Origin: a virus
DNA length: 24,778 nt
Virus record (IMG/VR): IMGVR_UViG_3300032047_000122
Coordinates: 1 to 24,778 of that record
Strand: one strand, 5' to 3'
Position numbers and translations under genes: made by a program. Shown piece by piece: positions 1 through 7,750 of the stretch (position 1 is its first letter; the number at the start of each line of letters is the position of its first letter). Below the pieces are notes generated by a model, which was not told the DNA's origin, searched no databases, and saw only the letters and a program-made list of their open reading frames with translations.

Positions 1-236
1 AATCCAAGTTGTGCCAATTTTGCTTCCATTTGAGCAATAGCGGCCTTTGGATTTAGGAATTCTGCAACTGCAACGTGTCCTAAAATGGCGTTGATCGCCC
101 CTTTCACCTCTGCATCTTCAATATCATGAGGAATATGATTGCTTGATAGACCTGCACTTCCTTGGAAGAACACTGAAGAGTTAGTTGGTATCTGAGCACC
201 ACCCTCTTCTATGATGTAGTCTTTAAAAGTTTTCAT
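1..236 (-). CDS. Unknown late protein with capsid-targeting-like N-terminus (partial)
   Basis: The 5' end is inside the window and the C-terminus runs off the left edge; 78 complete codons are visible. The ATG at 236 is preceded by a clear AGGAGA Shine-Dalgarno 5 nt upstream, which fixes the start. The protein opens MKTFKDYIIEEGGAQ, which resembles the T4 internal-protein capsid-targeting sequence (T4 IPs begin MKTYQEFIAEA). After that comes a Ser/Gly-rich stretch and a helical segment rich in Ala, Glu and Lys. It is the last gene of the collinear run and follows the 94-aa gene by 14 nt. I do not recognise a family, and function is unknown. The packaged-protein idea is inference from the N-terminus only. 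Confidence 0.75.
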   Translation of the reverse strand, partial: MKTFKDYIIEEGGAQIPTNSSVFFQGSAGLSSNHIPHDIEDAEVKGAINAILGHVAVAEFLNPKAAIAQMEAKLAQLG

Positions 237-250
237 AATTTCTCCTAGTT

Positions 251-535
251 TTAACTATCTGCTAGTACTGAATCGTCGTCAACATTTGCTGTTCCAACAT
301 CATCATCGTGGTCAAAGTCGGCAACGTCTGCCCCCATTGATCCGCTTGACATTGCAACCAATGTTTCCCACTGAGTTCTAGAACCGACAGTTTTTTTCTT
401 TACCCAACCCTCTGAAATAACTCCTGCGTTAGCACCAACTTCAGCGGTGTCTGCACCGTAAGTGTTGGCCTTATCAGCATCGGAAAGATATTTAGGTTTA
501 GATGCTTCGTTATCTAATAATCCCCAAAGTGCCAT
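251..535 (-). CDS. Small conserved marine-phage protein, unknown function
   Basis: 94 aa, ATG preceded by AGGAGAAAATC, a good Shine-Dalgarno. The N-terminus MALWGLLDNEASKPKYLSDA is of a type I associate with short proteins in marine T4-like phages (aromatic-Gly start, then SKPKYL). The middle holds GVISEGWVKKKT followed by a region reading WETLVAMSS. The tail is strongly acidic, with runs of Asp between residues 70 and 92. No transmembrane segment or enzyme motif is visible. It sits 9 nt downstream of the 197-aa gene and 14 nt before the next gene, so it is likely part of the same late transcript. A virion role is plausible from context but not shown. Confidence 0.8.
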   Translation of the reverse strand: MALWGLLDNEASKPKYLSDADKANTYGADTAEVGANAGVISEGWVKKKTVGSRTQWETLVAMSSGSMGADVADFDHDDDVGTANVDDDSVLADS

Positions 536-544
536 GATTTTCTC

Positions 545-1138
545 CTATCTGTTGTTTGCTACTTTCAGTATAGCACCGAAAGTCTTTTTAAAAGTATTTT
601 GATCTTTTTGTAAAAGTTGTAAGTATTTAGTACGCACGGGTGCTCTAACTGACATTAAAGTGTCATGTACTTTGACTGCATCATCACGTTTGACTTTGAT
701 TTTCTTCATGTCATCTGTTCTGACTTCACCATCTTTAGTGACATCTTTATACTTTCTCAATTGAATCAACATCGATGCATCGGGTCTGTTCTGTACACCC
801 TTTGCTTTCGACTCTAATGCATCTAAGGCACGTTGATAGACTTCGTCCTCACTTGCCTCTGCATATTTGCCCTTTGCCATTGTAGAGATTTTCTCTAGTT
901 TCTGCTTAAGGTCTTTTTCATTCTTACTCTGTGCTACTGCACGAGCAATCTTTTTGTTGCCTGAATCTGACATCATGCCAAAATCTGCGATTTTTTCCAT
1001 GATTTTATTAACCATTTTCGCATCTTTCTTGACATACCCTAGTTTCTTTAATTTCTCTTTGAAGACTTTAAATCTAGCATCGGTAGTCATCAATGTTTCT
1101 ACTTCTTTTACGGTCATGCCTGTGTCTTCTTTTTTCAT
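545..1138 (-). CDS. Unknown basic helical protein
   Basis: 197 aa, rich in Lys and Glu and predicted by eye to be almost all alpha-helical. Its ATG overlaps the stop of the 312-aa gene as TAATG, the commonest junction in this window, so translation is probably coupled. The N-terminal part (residues 10-110) carries repeated K-K-x-x-M helices. The C-terminal third contains DDAVKVHDTLMSVRAPVRTKY followed by a Lys-rich helix. No catalytic motif, signal peptide or membrane segment is visible. I do not recognise the family. Its place in the uninterrupted run of late genes suggests a virion or assembly protein. Confidence 0.8.
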   Translation of the reverse strand: MKKEDTGMTVKEVETLMTTDARFKVFKEKLKKLGYVKKDAKMVNKIMEKIADFGMMSDSGNKKIARAVAQSKNEKDLKQKLEKISTMAKGKYAEASEDEVYQRALDALESKAKGVQNRPDASMLIQLRKYKDVTKDGEVRTDDMKKIKVKRDDAVKVHDTLMSVRAPVRTKYLQLLQKDQNTFKKTFGAILKVANNR

Positions 1139-2076
1139 TACTTTAACCCTTTAGTCAACATCTTATCTACTTGAGGTGTTGACATATCTTTTTCTGTTGG
1201 ATCTCCGTATGAAGATTTACCAATAACTATTCTTAAGAAGTCATTGACTTTTTTCTTTGGTCCTTTAATTCTGATATGCTTGTGCATAACTGCTGATTTT
1301 AGTCCAAATCTTCTTGCCTGCTTTGCAATCTCCATACCATGATATGCTTGTTGTTGCCCACTGTTGATTCTGTTTTTAGGGTCTACAGTGATGTTTGCAA
1401 CTTCTTCGTTTAGATTGCCTGCTTCTTCCCACATTGATCTGTAGGTGTCCATTACGTTTGTGTCTTCAGTGTAGAATGATGGATCTTCTTTATATCCGTC
1501 TTTCTTCATCTTTGCAATTTTTTGTTTGTCTTTCTTGAGGTGCAAGGTTGCTCTTTCATATCCACCTTTAGTATCTCTTACTAGTCTGACATACTCTTTC
1601 TTTTTACTTTTTGACATTGACCACTTTTTGACTAGATCGTCTCTGCCGTAAAATGAACCCTCTTCAACTTCTTCTTTAACTGGGTTCTTCTGTCTGATAT
1701 CTACTACTGCTCTCCATAACTCTTCTCTAGTCATAGTGTCACTTAGACCTGAACCTTTGGCATGCATTTCACCATACTTGTATAGTTCTTTATAGATACC
1801 TTCTGCATCTAACTTTGAACCTGCAAGTTCTCTTAACTTACGATTCATCTTTGCGTTTTGCTGTGCTGATACTCTTGCAGAATCATTTATGAATGCAAAA
1901 TAGTAATCACCATCATAGATAGGATAACTTAGAGAAGTCCATGCATTTTTCAATGCACTGTTATTGTAGTAGTGGTCATCTTTATCGTTCTTTAAGATCC
2001 ACTCTTCTTCACTAGGATTCCACCTATACTGCTTTGCAAAGACTTTAAGTGGCATTTTCTTTGACATTTTTGCCAT
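1138..2076 (-). CDS. Unknown late protein with VMDTYRSMWEE motif
   Basis: 312 aa. The ATG is preceded by GAGG spaced 7 nt, and the Shine-Dalgarno lies across the end of the upstream 242-aa gene. The N-terminal half has aromatic-rich segments around residues 17-65 (RWNPSEEEW, YPIYDGDYYFAFI) followed by helices. At residues 208-218 it carries VMDTYRSMWEE, nearly identical to VMDTYKTMWAE in the next gene upstream. After this motif, residues 240-290 form a basic domain (QQAYHGMEIAKQARRFGLKS, then IRIKGPKKKVNDFLR). That domain could bind nucleic acid or a capsid partner. No enzyme signature is seen. The shared motif suggests both products dock on the same partner, which is inference. Confidence 0.8.
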   Translation of the reverse strand: MAKMSKKMPLKVFAKQYRWNPSEEEWILKNDKDDHYYNNSALKNAWTSLSYPIYDGDYYFAFINDSARVSAQQNAKMNRKLRELAGSKLDAEGIYKELYKYGEMHAKGSGLSDTMTREELWRAVVDIRQKNPVKEEVEEGSFYGRDDLVKKWSMSKSKKKEYVRLVRDTKGGYERATLHLKKDKQKIAKMKKDGYKEDPSFYTEDTNVMDTYRSMWEEAGNLNEEVANITVDPKNRINSGQQQAYHGMEIAKQARRFGLKSAVMHKHIRIKGPKKKVNDFLRIVIGKSSYGDPTEKDMSTPQVDKMLTKGLK

Positions 2077-2079
2077 GAT

Positions 2080-2808
2080 TTACCTCGGTAGTCCTTTAGG
2101 TGCTTTACTCTTTCTCATCTTGGACATGATTTTTCTTTCCATGTTCTCTTCGATAGGTGCCTGAGGTGCATACTTCTCACCCTCTGCCCACATTGTCTTA
2201 TATGTGTCCATGACTGATTCGTTTTTCTTTTTCTTTGCGATTGCGATTGCGGCCTGTTGATCTGGTGATACTGCTTCGTCACCTTGTTTGAGATATTTCT
2301 TTGCTTTCATTCTATCGTGATAAGTGAACTGGTAGTTTTTACCATTCTTATCATCTTTGACGATATAACCTTTAGGTGTCATCTTAATAACTTTACCCAT
2401 GTACTTAGCACCATCACCACGATAGTAATCAATCTCTGTTCCTACTTTGATTGAGTTCTTTGTTTCAGTACCCATACCATGTTTAGCAAGAACTCTGTAG
2501 TTCTCGTCGATGATTTGACCATTCTCAATGACTGATTCGTTTGCGAATTGAAGTGCTTGTTGAACTTCTTTTGATTTTAGAATCTTATCGCCGTAAAACT
2601 TTTTGATTTCTTTACGAGCAATAGAGTCTGCACCGCCAAGATCGAGTGCAACTTGCACTGCTTTTTTGACCTGAGCATCAGATACTTTGTTTCTTCTGAA
2701 ATAGGTTGATATTTCTCGACCAGTTAACTTTTGTTTACCATATGGTCCAAGTGCATTGACTTTACCATCTTTATCGAGAACTTTCTTTGCTTCTGCGAAT
2801 AAGTTCAT
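2080..2808 (-). CDS. Unknown late protein with VMDTYKTMWAE motif
   Basis: 242 aa, ATG with AGGA Shine-Dalgarno that overlaps the upstream stop. Residues 28-75 form a basic helical region. A small beta-rich segment at about 120-165 (KVGTEIDYYRGDGAKYMGKV, GYIVKDDKNGKNYQF) looks like an SH3- or KOW-like barrel, giving a possible RNA- or protein-binding module. Residues 199-209 carry VMDTYKTMWAE, shared with the downstream neighbour. The C-terminus ends in a short basic tail (KIMSKMRKSKAPKGLPR). Family not recognised. The gene spacing of a few nt on both sides puts it in the same operon. Confidence 0.8.
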   Translation of the reverse strand: MNLFAEAKKVLDKDGKVNALGPYGKQKLTGREISTYFRRNKVSDAQVKKAVQVALDLGGADSIARKEIKKFYGDKILKSKEVQQALQFANESVIENGQIIDENYRVLAKHGMGTETKNSIKVGTEIDYYRGDGAKYMGKVIKMTPKGYIVKDDKNGKNYQFTYHDRMKAKKYLKQGDEAVSPDQQAAIAIAKKKKNESVMDTYKTMWAEGEKYAPQAPIEENMERKIMSKMRKSKAPKGLPR

Positions 2809-2809
2809 A

Positions 2810-3247
2810 TTAGTCCTGTTTGTTTACTCTATCTTTCTCTCTTTCTTGCTTTGAATCCATTCTTTCTTTTTCTTTAGCATGTTTCAATGCAAGTCTTGCC
2901 TTCTCTTCAGCATCTTCTGAAGTAACTTCTTTTTCTTTAAGTTTTTCTTTTGACTTTAAATCTTTCTCTAACTCTTCTACTTCGTCACAAGTGTACTTCT
3001 TACCAGCAACTACAAACTCTTGATCGCCATTTTTTCTAGCAACCATAAGTGCTTTGGTAAATTCGTTACCTTCATCTTTCATTGCTTTGCCAATGGCCGC
3101 TCTTCTTTTCTTTAGATACTCATCTGAAGAATCTACATCTCCATCGTTATCTACGTCTGCATCTGCTTTGCCAACTGGATCGAGTTTTTTGCCCTCAAGC
3201 ATTGCACGTGAGTCTGCGATCAGTTTCTTTGTGAGTTCATCGATCAT
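2810..3247 (-). CDS. Unknown protein with a single dockerin-like EF-hand loop
   Basis: 145 aa. The ATG overlaps the upstream stop as TAATG. Residues 31-42 read DVDNDGDVDSSD, which fits the calcium-binding loop D-x-D-x-D-G-x-V-D-x-x-D of dockerin-type EF-hands, followed by the helix EYLKKRRAAIGKAM. Only one copy is present, whereas true cellulosomal dockerins carry two. The C-terminal 60 residues are an extended, highly charged Lys/Glu helix, probably coiled coil. No signal peptide is seen. Similar single EF-type loops followed by KKRRAAIGKA are, from general knowledge, common in late proteins of marine phages. A Ca2+-dependent folding or assembly role is inference. Confidence 0.8.
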   Translation of the reverse strand: MIDELTKKLIADSRAMLEGKKLDPVGKADADVDNDGDVDSSDEYLKKRRAAIGKAMKDEGNEFTKALMVARKNGDQEFVVAGKKYTCDEVEELEKDLKSKEKLKEKEVTSEDAEEKARLALKHAKEKERMDSKQEREKDRVNKQD

Positions 3248-3825
3248 TATAGTTCCCCTTTTTCGAAGTATGAAAACATTTTCTGTTTTCCCTCTTCATT
3301 CAGTTTTAATTGTTTTGCCAGTCTACCTAGCATATTTCTTTCTGCGAGTTTTTCGATTGTCTTTTCTGGTGTTTCAGTTGACTCGGGTATAGGTTTTACA
3401 CCTTGGTCTTTGAACATCTTCATTAACTGATTGTTTGTTGCTAGTTTGATTTTGCTATCTCTACCAAGTGCTTTTACAGTATTCATAAATCCCTTAGGAT
3501 TTTGTTTCTGCATTGCTTGAACAACTTTAACACCTGTCATGTTTAACATCTTAGCAACACCGTAACCCGCATCTTTATCGCCCTTTAGATTGAATAACTT
3601 ATCAATCATATCGCCAGCAGATGCTTCTAAAATTACGTCTTCGTCTAGGTTAACCTCTGTATCATCAGATACAGTCTTTTCATCGAATTCAGAATTGAGT
3701 AGGTTTTCAATTTCTTCATGTAGTGACTCTTCTTCAGATACAATCTTCGGTTCTACTACAGGTTTCTCCTGCATAGATTCTCGGACTGCCTGAAGACTTT
3801 CTTTCCAACTCTCTTGTTTACTCAT
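3247..3825 (-). CDS. Unknown acidic late protein
   Basis: 192 aa. The first 70 residues are acidic and probably disordered (SWKESLQAVRESMQEKP, then many Glu and Asp). The rest is helical, with two K/M/L-rich helical segments (RNMLGRLAKQLKLNEEG at the end). There is no Shine-Dalgarno next to the ATG. Instead a perfect T4-type late promoter TATAAATA ends exactly 6 nt before the ATG, which suggests a leaderless or nearly leaderless transcript. It is then the first gene of a late unit running down to the left edge. Family not recognised. Confidence 0.8.
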   Translation of the reverse strand: MSKQESWKESLQAVRESMQEKPVVEPKIVSEEESLHEEIENLLNSEFDEKTVSDDTEVNLDEDVILEASAGDMIDKLFNLKGDKDAGYGVAKMLNMTGVKVVQAMQKQNPKGFMNTVKALGRDSKIKLATNNQLMKMFKDQGVKPIPESTETPEKTIEKLAERNMLGRLAKQLKLNEEGKQKMFSYFEKGEL

Positions 3826-3831
3826 AATAGT

Positions 3832-3839
3832 TATTTATA
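3832..3839 (-). promoter_or_regulatory. T4-like late promoter TATAAATA
   Basis: Perfect match to the T4 late promoter -10 element TATAAATA (read by the gp55-type late sigma factor in T4). It overlaps the end of the upstream 98-aa gene, whose stop codon TAA (ATA TAA ATA) lies inside the element. With T4 geometry the start site would fall 1 nt before the ATG at 3825. Confidence 0.65.
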
Positions 3840-4131
3840 TTTCCTCAATACGCAGGACCAAATTATTAGACCCTTTTATTAGTCTATGGTACTCCATTTT
3901 CATTATAAAATAAGATTTTCCCACTTCCATGTACTCTGGCAACTTATCTTCTTTCTGTAATTGCCATCCCATGCCTTGTAGAACTGTAATTCTACGAGAT
4001 TTCTTATCTCTGTGCCAAATTAATTCATCACCATTGACTTGTTCATCAAATGTTCGAACAAAGTATCTTAAACCTGTTCCGTGTTGAATTTCTTCTTTAT
4101 CAGTGTAGGGTTTCTGTCGATCTTCTGACAT
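3835..4131 (-). CDS. Small cupin-like protein
   Basis: 98 aa; the ATG at 4131 has GAGG five nt upstream, overlapping the end of the 67-aa gene. The sequence reads like a minimal single-domain cupin: DELIWHRDKKSRRITVLQGM (first half, with W-H-R-D), then LPEYMEVGKSYFIMKMEYHR (second half, with the turn P-x-x-x-x-x-G and a late His), and ending in a beta strand NLVLRIEEI. Residues H39-H40-type positions are not all conserved, so metal binding is uncertain. Cupin folds in phages can be structural or enzymatic; nothing here decides which. The stop codon is embedded in the late promoter of the next gene. Confidence 0.75.
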   Translation of the reverse strand: MSEDRQKPYTDKEEIQHGTGLRYFVRTFDEQVNGDELIWHRDKKSRRITVLQGMGWQLQKEDKLPEYMEVGKSYFIMKMEYHRLIKGSNNLVLRIEEI

Positions 4132-4139
4132 ATTAACCT

Positions 4140-4343
4140 CTATGACACTTCTTTAATCAACAATGATACCCAGTTCTCTGCAACATTTTCTGCATAACTT
4201 TCTGAATGGGTATGAACCTCTACAGTTTTTTCAAATACATCATCTTGATATAAATCTACTTCATAACCTGCTTCGGTCTTGACTACAACACCAGATCTCT
4301 GGTTGTCATAGTACTCTGAAAGAATCTCTCTCTCACCTGCCAT
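4140..4343 (-). CDS. Small conserved phage protein, unknown function
   Basis: 67 aa with an AGGAG Shine-Dalgarno 7 nt before the ATG. The sequence is beta-strand-like in the first half (EILSEYYDNQRSGVVVKTEA, then a strand reading YEVDLYQDDVFEKTVEVH) and ends in a helix containing SESYAENVAENWV. The pattern H-S-E-x-x-A-E-N-x-A-E-N is, to my reading, typical of a small family in marine T4-like phages. No enzyme motif or membrane segment is seen. The upstream gap (4344-4371) contains a copy of the TAGTAACAGGAGTAT box that recurs in this window. Confidence 0.8.
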   Translation of the reverse strand: MAGEREILSEYYDNQRSGVVVKTEAGYEVDLYQDDVFEKTVEVHTHSESYAENVAENWVSLLIKEVS

Positions 4344-4371
4344 AATATACTCCTGTTACTAATATATAGTA

Positions 4372-4911
4372 CTACCAGAAGAATGATCCACCACCAGATA
4401 ACCCTAACTGTTTCGCATAGTAAGGGAGACGACATGCCCAATAACCTGGTTTGGTTTTATCATTTTTTGTAGAACATTGATGTCTTGCTACAAATGATTT
4501 TCTTGCTTCTGGATTGTTTAACTTAACTTTAAGTCCTGTTGTATCACCCCAAGAAACTTTCTTTACTTTCTTGGTCTGTGGGTCTCTGACATAGACGTAG
4601 TATTTTTTTGCACCACCAACTTTGGGTTTGTTTAATTCTACGTCCTTATCTTCTTCTTCTGAAATCATTGGACAATCGAGTGCGACAAGTTGTCCTTCAT
4701 GAACATCATATTCACCTAAGTCTGTTTCTATGATTTGCTTGTCAACTTCAGTAAGTCTATATTTACCTTCTTCGATTTGTTTTCTTGCTTCTTTAATGAC
4801 TTCAAAGTACATCATCGATCCAAGTCTGAATGGATTGTCTGTTAAGTTAGTATTAGACTCTTGTAAGTCTTCTAAGACTTGATCGATTGCTACTTCTTTT
4901 AGTGTCTTCAT
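4372..4911 (-). CDS. Late protein with C-terminal Cys/His-type basic domain
   Basis: 179 aa. The ATG overlaps the upstream stop as TAATG. The N-terminal 90 residues are helical and acidic (MKTLKEVAIDQVLEDLQESN onwards). Residues 98-179 form a distinct module: KKYYVYVRDPQTKKVKKVSW, then LNNPEARKSFVARHQC, then WACRLPYYAKQLGLSGG. The spaced H-x-C ... C residues (RHQC and WACR) suggest a small structural metal site or disulfide-free knuckle. From general knowledge this RKSFRARHxC ... YWxC module is found at the C-terminus of several unrelated late proteins in marine phages, sometimes attached to prohead proteins. The function is unknown. A head-assembly or packaging role is inference. Confidence 0.75.
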   Translation of the reverse strand: MKTLKEVAIDQVLEDLQESNTNLTDNPFRLGSMMYFEVIKEARKQIEEGKYRLTEVDKQIIETDLGEYDVHEGQLVALDCPMISEEEDKDVELNKPKVGGAKKYYVYVRDPQTKKVKKVSWGDTTGLKVKLNNPEARKSFVARHQCSTKNDKTKPGYWACRLPYYAKQLGLSGGGSFFW

Positions 4912-5624
4912 TATGATACTTTGGCCGCTAAATCTTTATCTGCACCACCCCAAGTTCCTTTTGACTTAGTTGCAAATGAATTTACTCTTGCCAATCCCCA
5001 TTGTGTTGGATTAGTTCCTGGTCTGTGACCTGTTCTCCAAGCGGCAACACCTCTGTCGAATACTTTCTTTAATATTCCATATGGCATACCAGACTTGTCT
5101 GCTTTTTTAGTGAGTGCTGTTTTGACACCACCTTCACCTTCGTCTAAATCTATTTCTAACTCTTCATGTGTAGAAGTCATATCAAGACCTTTAATCTTTC
5201 CTGCTAATGCTGATTGCATTTTTTGAAGTTGCTTCTCATCACCAGCAAAAGTGATTACTTCACCACTTTTAACTTTACCTTGACGTTTGACACTAAGACC
5301 TTTAAATTTTTTCATTGCATTTTGGGCAAGTTTAACATTCTTGTCGCCTCTAACTGTCAATACAAGATCGAGTTTTTCGTTCAAGTCACCAAATTCTTCA
5401 ACTGCTTCTTTTAGATGTACTTCAAACTCTTCGTTATATGGAAATCCTTTTAAAGGATTTTGAAACACTTGACTAAAATGTTTCTTAGAGTTTTGTTGTT
5501 GCACCTTTTGTGCTTCTCTAATTGCTTTGTCTACAATTTGACCTGGTGTATCACCTTTATATGAGTTTACAATCTCATCTGTGCCGATTTCATGAACTCC
5601 GTTATCGTTTTTATTACCTGACAT
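4911..5624 (-). CDS. DUF5824-like protein
   Basis: 237 aa; ATG with GAGGAG Shine-Dalgarno, overlapping the upstream stop as TAATG. The last 70 residues contain KADKSGMPYGILKKVFDRGV followed by AAWRTGHRPGTNPTQWGLAR and VNSF. This matches, as I remember it, the DUF5824 signature of phage and giant-virus proteins (Y-G-I-L-K ... A-W-R-x-G-H-R-P-G-x-x-x-x-Q-W-x-x-A-R-V). Residues 70-150 contain an alternating strand/helix segment (LDLVLTVRGDKNVKLAQNAM) that may be a ferredoxin-like fold. The N-terminal 50 residues look disordered. DUF5824 has no established function that I know of. Its invariant Arg, His and Trp residues could make an active or binding site, but I cannot say more. Confidence 0.75.
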   Translation of the reverse strand: MSGNKNDNGVHEIGTDEIVNSYKGDTPGQIVDKAIREAQKVQQQNSKKHFSQVFQNPLKGFPYNEEFEVHLKEAVEEFGDLNEKLDLVLTVRGDKNVKLAQNAMKKFKGLSVKRQGKVKSGEVITFAGDEKQLQKMQSALAGKIKGLDMTSTHEELEIDLDEGEGGVKTALTKKADKSGMPYGILKKVFDRGVAAWRTGHRPGTNPTQWGLARVNSFATKSKGTWGGADKDLAAKVS

Positions 5625-6442
5625 TATTTTTCTCCTCTTGCTCTTTCGAAATCACCAGGTTTTGGTGCTCCTTTAGATCCTGGTTTTCTCATGGGACGAC
5701 CTTCTTTTCTTTTCTTATGAATGTTTGCCCACAATGATTCTTTTTTTACTTCTTCTTTATCTTCACCCATAACGAGAGACGATAACTGATTTATTATAAT
5801 TGACAACTGTGTAGTATTCATTGTTGCCAATACTTGCATCTGATCTTTTGTAAGACCTTTAACTTTTTTCAATGCCTTTTTTATATCTACGTTTTCAGTC
5901 ACTTCTTCTGATTGACCAGCACGTGTAGAAATATTTAGTGAACTCTTAAGATATAAATGATTCTTATGTTTGTGTGACTTAGACACCTTTACACCTTTCA
6001 TATATCTTGCGATGTTATTCATCAATGTTATGCCTTCTTCTTCTGACTTCTGAAAGGTCTTACCTATGTTTGACTTTACCATACTTGTAAAAGCATTTAT
6101 AATTTCACTAGTTCCTGCTACATACTTACCTTCTTCTAATTCTCTGTGAATCATCAAGTCTTCTAAATCTGGCAATGAATCTTCGCCAAATTGTTTGTCA
6201 AACTTCTTAGTATGTTTAGAAGGTTTTGTTTTTGCAGTTGCATCTCCAGGAGCAGGTTTATATGCCGCTGGATTATCGTCATCTATTTTTGAATGCTTTT
6301 TGAAATGAGCATCTCTTTTATCTTTAGTTGACTTAGATAGACCCTTATAGTACACATCAGGTTGTGTCCCTGCTTTATCCTTAACGTCTGGGTCTTGTTT
6401 TACCCTACGTCTCTTTTCTAGTAATGTATCTATAATTGCCAT
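5624..6442 (-). CDS. Modular late protein with LSKSTKxKRDAHF and SLWANIHKKRKEG motifs
   Basis: 272 aa. Three regions stand out. Residues about 17-75 contain PDVYYKGLSKSTKDKRDAHF and DDDNPAAYKPAPGDATAKTK, a basic linker-like module that I recall from many marine phage proteins. The middle is helical and Lys-rich. The C-terminus (about 238-270) reads ESLWANIHKKRKEGRP and MRKPGSKGAPKPGDFERA, another short module that recurs at the ends of unrelated marine phage proteins. No catalytic site or membrane segment is visible. The upstream junction holds CATAAATA only 4 nt before the ATG and no proper Shine-Dalgarno. Probably a virion or assembly protein, with function unknown. Confidence 0.75.
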   Translation of the reverse strand: MAIIDTLLEKRRRVKQDPDVKDKAGTQPDVYYKGLSKSTKDKRDAHFKKHSKIDDDNPAAYKPAPGDATAKTKPSKHTKKFDKQFGEDSLPDLEDLMIHRELEEGKYVAGTSEIINAFTSMVKSNIGKTFQKSEEEGITLMNNIARYMKGVKVSKSHKHKNHLYLKSSLNISTRAGQSEEVTENVDIKKALKKVKGLTKDQMQVLATMNTTQLSIIINQLSSLVMGEDKEEVKKESLWANIHKKRKEGRPMRKPGSKGAPKPGDFERARGEK

Positions 6443-6445
6443 CTT

Positions 6446-7750
6446 CTATTTATGTTCCTGTGATTTATATAATAGTTCTTTTTCTCTCCATGCATTCGCA
6501 AGTTTATTACCAGGAAATTTACTTGACCACTGCATGAGTTTACTATAAAGTTTTGTTGCTTTTGCTTCTAACGTTTTTAGATCATCGTCATTTGATATCT
6601 CTACAAAATCTCTCTTAAAGATTTTTCTTAATGCGTTTGCGTTCTTCTGAGCATTTTCCCAGTCGCCTTGTACAATCTTTGCTGGTAACTTTCTGCTTCG
6701 CATTGAGTTACGTTTTTGAGCATTGTCTAATGATGCATTAACAAATATCATTTTAGATTCATAACCCAATTTGTCTAACATCTTTTTATAGTCTTCAACT
6801 TTTTTGATGTTAGCAGAAGTGGTGTCAAATATCATTCCGAGTCTACCTCTGATGTATGAATCCATATTTTTAGTTGTAATACTCTTTGCTTTAGCACGAA
6901 TAGGATCTACTTTACTGAAGTCTGCACCTCTAAGATCGAGTGACATACCTGCTTTCTTAAGTCCGTTTTCAAATGCTTTGTCTGTGTTAACAAGTTTAAG
7001 TCCTAATGCTTTGAGTGATAACTTATCTACAACTGTTGATTTACCAGAACCTGGACCACCAGAAAAGAATACTGCTTTGAATGTGCCTGGGTCATATACA
7101 CCTTCAGTAATCAATTCTTCTAACATGTATTCGGGCATGGTGTTACCTTCCATAATACCCATACCTTTTCGAATATCGTTGTATAGTTTTTCTGCGAAGT
7201 TTTTACCAGTTCTTGGAACTCCATTTTTAAACTCTTCGAAGTTTCCATCTTCTGCATATTGTCTCATTTTAGATGCTGACATTCCTGAAACGTCATCGGA
7301 ATCTGGGTCACGTTCACCAGCACTAACTATGTTTATATCATCGAACTTATAGAAACCATGTCTTGCTTTGACTGAGTTATACTTCTTAATGAGATTGTCG
7401 AATTCTCTAATTCTATCTGACCCTACAACCATAGTCACTGAAGTGTACCCTTGCTTGTACAATTCATTACAGATATCAAATACTGTTCTTGCGTTTGTGT
7501 TTGGTACTGCGACTTGTTTGCCAAAGAACTTCTTTAAATAGTTCTGCTTTTGTTTAAATGTTAATGGGTTCTTCTTCTTATCGTTAGAGTGTGATGAAAA
7601 AAGAATCGGTACACCTCCAACTGATTTAGACACCTTCTGTAATCTATCTACTAACTTTGCGTGACCAGTTGTGGGTGGATTAAATCTACCAAATGTGAAT
7701 ACTGCTGGTTTCTTTTTTGCTTCTCTTAAAAATGTATCGAAAGACTTCAC
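6446..7750 (-). CDS. Nucleotidyltransferase / P-loop kinase fusion, NadR-like architecture
   Basis: 434 aa. The start is a GTG at 7750, with GGAG 8 nt upstream; it overlaps the previous stop as GTGA. Residues 1-11 (MKSFDTFLREA) resemble the T4 capsid-targeting sequence. Residues 16-200 form a cytidylyltransferase-type Rossmann domain: GRFNPPTTGH at 21-30 (HxGH-like, here T-x-G-H), MVVGSDR at 108-113 and a late GMSASKMR at 156-163 (ISxTxxR-like). Residues 226-434 form a P-loop kinase with Walker A GPGSGKST at 232-239, then a Walker-B-like strand (LGMIFDTT). An NMN adenylyltransferase domain followed by a ribosylnicotinamide kinase is the order in NadR, so NAD salvage is a reasonable guess. Other nucleotide-transfer or end-repair roles remain possible. 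Both domains look intact. Confidence 0.75.
   Translation of the reverse strand: MKSFDTFLREAKKKPAVFTFGRFNPPTTGHAKLVDRLQKVSKSVGGVPILFSSHSNDKKKNPLTFKQKQNYLKKFFGKQVAVPNTNARTVFDICNELYKQGYTSVTMVVGSDRIREFDNLIKKYNSVKARHGFYKFDDINIVSAGERDPDSDDVSGMSASKMRQYAEDGNFEEFKNGVPRTGKNFAEKLYNDIRKGMGIMEGNTMPEYMLEELITEGVYDPGTFKAVFFSGGPGSGKSTVVDKLSLKALGLKLVNTDKAFENGLKKAGMSLDLRGADFSKVDPIRAKAKSITTKNMDSYIRGRLGMIFDTTSANIKKVEDYKKMLDKLGYESKMIFVNASLDNAQKRNSMRSRKLPAKIVQGDWENAQKNANALRKIFKRDFVEISNDDDLKTLEAKATKLYSKLMQWSSKFPGNKLANAWREKELLYKSQEHK

Noticed and set aside
6447-6454. CATAAATA as a late promoter for the gene at 6442.
   Set aside because: It ends only 4 nt before the ATG, so the start of transcription would fall inside the start codon. 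CAT-AAA-TAG also simply encodes His-Lys-stop.
6804-7352. 182-codon open frame on the plus strand.
   Set aside because: Antisense to the nucleotidyltransferase-kinase gene, no ribosome site, no recognisable protein, and no other plus-strand genes in the window.
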